From the NCBI GenBank assembly GCA_002382045.1, contig DFZJ01000024.1, forward strand, positions 20,167-43,932: 23,766 nt of DNA, given 5' to 3'. Each line of letters starts with the position of its first letter. Position 1 is the stretch's first letter. The stretch is from Syntrophaceae bacterium UBA4059 (GTDB taxonomy: Bacteria > Desulfobacterota > Syntrophia > Syntrophales > Smithellaceae). The notes under the pieces are model-generated. The model was given only the letters and a program-made list of their open reading frames with translations. It had not been told where the DNA came from and did no database searches. The position numbers and the translations under genes are program-made. Positions 22,779 to 23,766 of this stretch are shown piece after piece.

Positions 22779-23240
22779 TTATTTACAACAATCGCAACCG
22801 CCAGCCGAGTTTCTGACAGCGGTGATAAAAAGCTGCACAGCCTGCAAAATATCATCTTTCTGATCTGCCGGGAGATTCCCCGCTACCTTATGGAAAAAAT
22901 CATCAAGACAGGCATATACATTACGGTGAATGATCCTGCCTTCTTTTGTCAGGGTAAGCACAAAGGCCCTGGAATCGATGTTTGATCTCTCCCGGGTTAA
23001 AAGGCCCTTTTGAATCAGAGGATTGACCAGTCTTGTTGTTGTGCTTTTTTCCACGGACAGGATTCTGTGCAAATCGGAAATATTCAGCCCTCTCTTTTTT
23101 GCCGCAGCGTCCAGAATGACAAACTGATGAAAGGTAACACCCTCGCAAAAGGCGGTATCCTGCCGGCAGCAGCGCGCCGCCTGGGAAAGTCCGATGAACA
23201 GGTCGATGAACCCGTCATGATTTAGAGAAATCTTTTTCAT
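22779..23240 (-). CDS. MarR family regulator, cysteine-rich, upstream of hgcAB
   Basis: This 153-residue protein has a MarR winged helix-turn-helix at about residues 52-101 (LNISDLHRILSVEKSTTTRLVNPLIQKGLL, then DSRAFVLTLTKEG). Flanking helices provide dimerisation. It has seven cysteines: Cys24-Cys25, Cys32, Cys111, and a C-terminal GGCDCC cluster (149, 151, 152). That could bind a thiophilic metal or act as a redox switch. It is 15 bases upstream of hgcA in the same direction and probably regulates its own operon through the palindrome at 23245-23259. The start ATG at 23238-23240 is preferred over a TTG at 23258, which lies inside the palindrome and before the predicted transcript start. No Shine-Dalgarno is visible, in keeping with a leaderless transcript. 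Ligand and regulon are inferred. Confidence 0.88.
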   Translation of the reverse strand: MKKISLNHDGFIDLFIGLSQAARCCRQDTAFCEGVTFHQFVILDAAAKKRGLNISDLHRILSVEKSTTTRLVNPLIQKGLLTRERSNIDSRAFVLTLTKEGRIIHRNVYACLDDFFHKVAGNLPADQKDDILQAVQLFITAVRNSAGGCDCCK

Positions 23241-23244
23241 ATTG

Positions 23245-23259
23245 GTTGTATTATACAAC
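23245..23259. promoter_or_regulatory. 15-bp perfect palindrome, probable MarR operator
   Basis: GTTGTATTATACAAC reads identically on both strands except for its central base. It lies 4 bases upstream of the marR start and encloses the predicted -10 box, so a bound MarR dimer would block the promoter. Size and placement fit a MarR autoregulatory site. Confidence 0.7.
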
Positions 23260-23277
23260 TATAATCGGGTTTGTCAA
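23250..23277 (-). promoter_or_regulatory. Consensus sigma70 promoter of marR-hgcA-hgcB
   Basis: On the minus strand TTGACA (plus 23272-23277) and TATAAT (23250-23255) are both perfect consensus hexamers, separated by 16 bases. Only 9 bases separate the -10 box from the ATG, so transcription should begin about 2-4 bases before the start codon. Confidence 0.8.
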
Positions 23278-23292
23278 GCAGCGAAAAAAAAA

Positions 23293-23355
23293 GGTTCACG
23301 GTTCACGGTTCAATGTTCAAGGCTAAAGGTGACAGGCGATAGGTGAATGATGAAT
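23293..23355. repeat. Degenerate heptanucleotide repeat array
   Basis: The sequence keeps a strict 7-base register: GGTTCAC, GGTTCAC, GGTTCAA, TGTTCAA, GGCTAAA, GGTGACA, GGCGATA, GGTGAAT, GATGAAT. The first units are near-identical and later ones diverge while keeping the GG start and purine-rich end. It fills the gap between the marR promoter and the next plus-strand gene. No gene is seen in it. Confidence 0.7.
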
Positions 23356-23455
23356 AATCATTTGAATATAAAAGTAAAAATGTTATTCTGGCTTAGCTTG
23401 GAAATGGCAAAAGGATATCCCGTACAAAAGTGAATATCAGATGGGAGGATGAATC

Positions 23456-23766
23456 ATGAAAACACATTCGGAAATCGCTGAAGCAAAATTTATGGAAGGT
23501 TACAATTGTTCACAGTCTGTTTTATTTTCTTTCTGTGACGGTTTGGGATTGGATGCGGATTGCGCCTTAAAGCTTGCGTGCGGTTTCGGGGGCGGGATGG
23601 GGCGTCAGGGTGAAATCTGCGGCGCCGTATCGGGCGGGATTCTGGCGCTGGGTTTAAAATTTGGCAGGGGCAAAAATGACAGCCGCGCCGAAACGGATTT
23701 GACGTATTCAAAAATCCGTGAATTCATGAACCGGTTTTCCGCCAGACACGGTTCCTGCCTTTGCCG
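23456..23766 (+). CDS. C_GCAxxG_C_C family protein, 3' partial
   Basis: The ATG at 23456 follows GGGAGG (23443-23448). The 103 visible residues match the C_GCAxxG_C_C family of small cysteine-rich proteins: AEAKFMEGYNCSQSVLFSF near the N-terminus, then LACGFGGGMGRQGEICGAVSGGILALGL, and a later HGSCLC that should begin the C-terminal Cys pair. Members are thought to be redox-active or metal-binding; no precise reaction is established. The frame is still open at the window edge, so the end is missing. It is divergent from marR-hgcAB and separated from it by the heptamer array. Confidence 0.85.
   Translation, partial: MKTHSEIAEAKFMEGYNCSQSVLFSFCDGLGLDADCALKLACGFGGGMGRQGEICGAVSGGILALGLKFGRGKNDSRAETDLTYSKIREFMNRFSARHGSCLC

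Overview
The window looks like chromosomal DNA of an anaerobic deltaproteobacterium, with a Syntrophales-type organism (Syntrophus or Smithella-like) as my best guess. That guess rests on the gene set: an hgcAB mercury-methylation pair, an ADP-forming acyl-CoA ligase operon, a superoxide-reductase-fold protein, a rubredoxin-type membrane protein, a C_GCAxxG_C_C protein and a Gram-negative TamA/TamB system. No rRNA, tRNA, CRISPR array or insertion sequence is visible. No stretch longer than about 250 bases lacks a gene; the longest gaps (21011-21258, 23241-23455, 18592-18779, 12736-12910) are described in the entries.

Left part, plus strand (1-9674): the end of a rubredoxin/DUF2231-type membrane protein that starts outside the window; a small exported superoxide-reductase-like protein; tamA-tamB-mtaD joined by overlapping stop/start codons (envelope assembly plus a purine-nucleoside salvage deaminase); and a membrane diguanylate cyclase.

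Middle, minus strand (9731-13666): a TetR regulator lies upstream of a two-subunit ADP-forming acyl-CoA ligase operon. A perfect 10-bp-arm palindrome overlaps the operon promoter and is the probable TetR site. The operon ends with a coupled 53-residue ORF that carries only the phosphohistidine-loop sequence of the same family. Next come two small exported proteins, one with a ComEA-like helix-hairpin-helix domain and one beta-rich and lysine-tailed, sharing a strong terminator.

13837-18591: a DUF493 gene converges on a compact five-gene minus-strand operon of KS, KS, hot-dog thioesterase, PKS-type dehydratase and PlsY-like acyltransferase. This resembles a small dissociated fatty-acid/polyketide assembly line that must borrow its carrier protein and reductase. 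The convergent stop codons lie inside the arms of a 70-bp inverted-repeat element. Divergent from the operon is a decayed B12-type radical SAM gene.

Right end, minus strand (19739-23240): an unusually long GAPDH, then marR-hgcA-hgcB. HgcA is the corrinoid membrane methyltransferase and HgcB its two-cluster ferredoxin; together they make methylmercury. The cysteine-rich MarR protein has a near-consensus promoter whose -10 box sits inside a 15-bp palindrome and lies so close to the ATG that the transcript should be leaderless. A C_GCAxxG_C_C family gene runs off the right edge. Two short heptanucleotide repeat arrays lie between genes.
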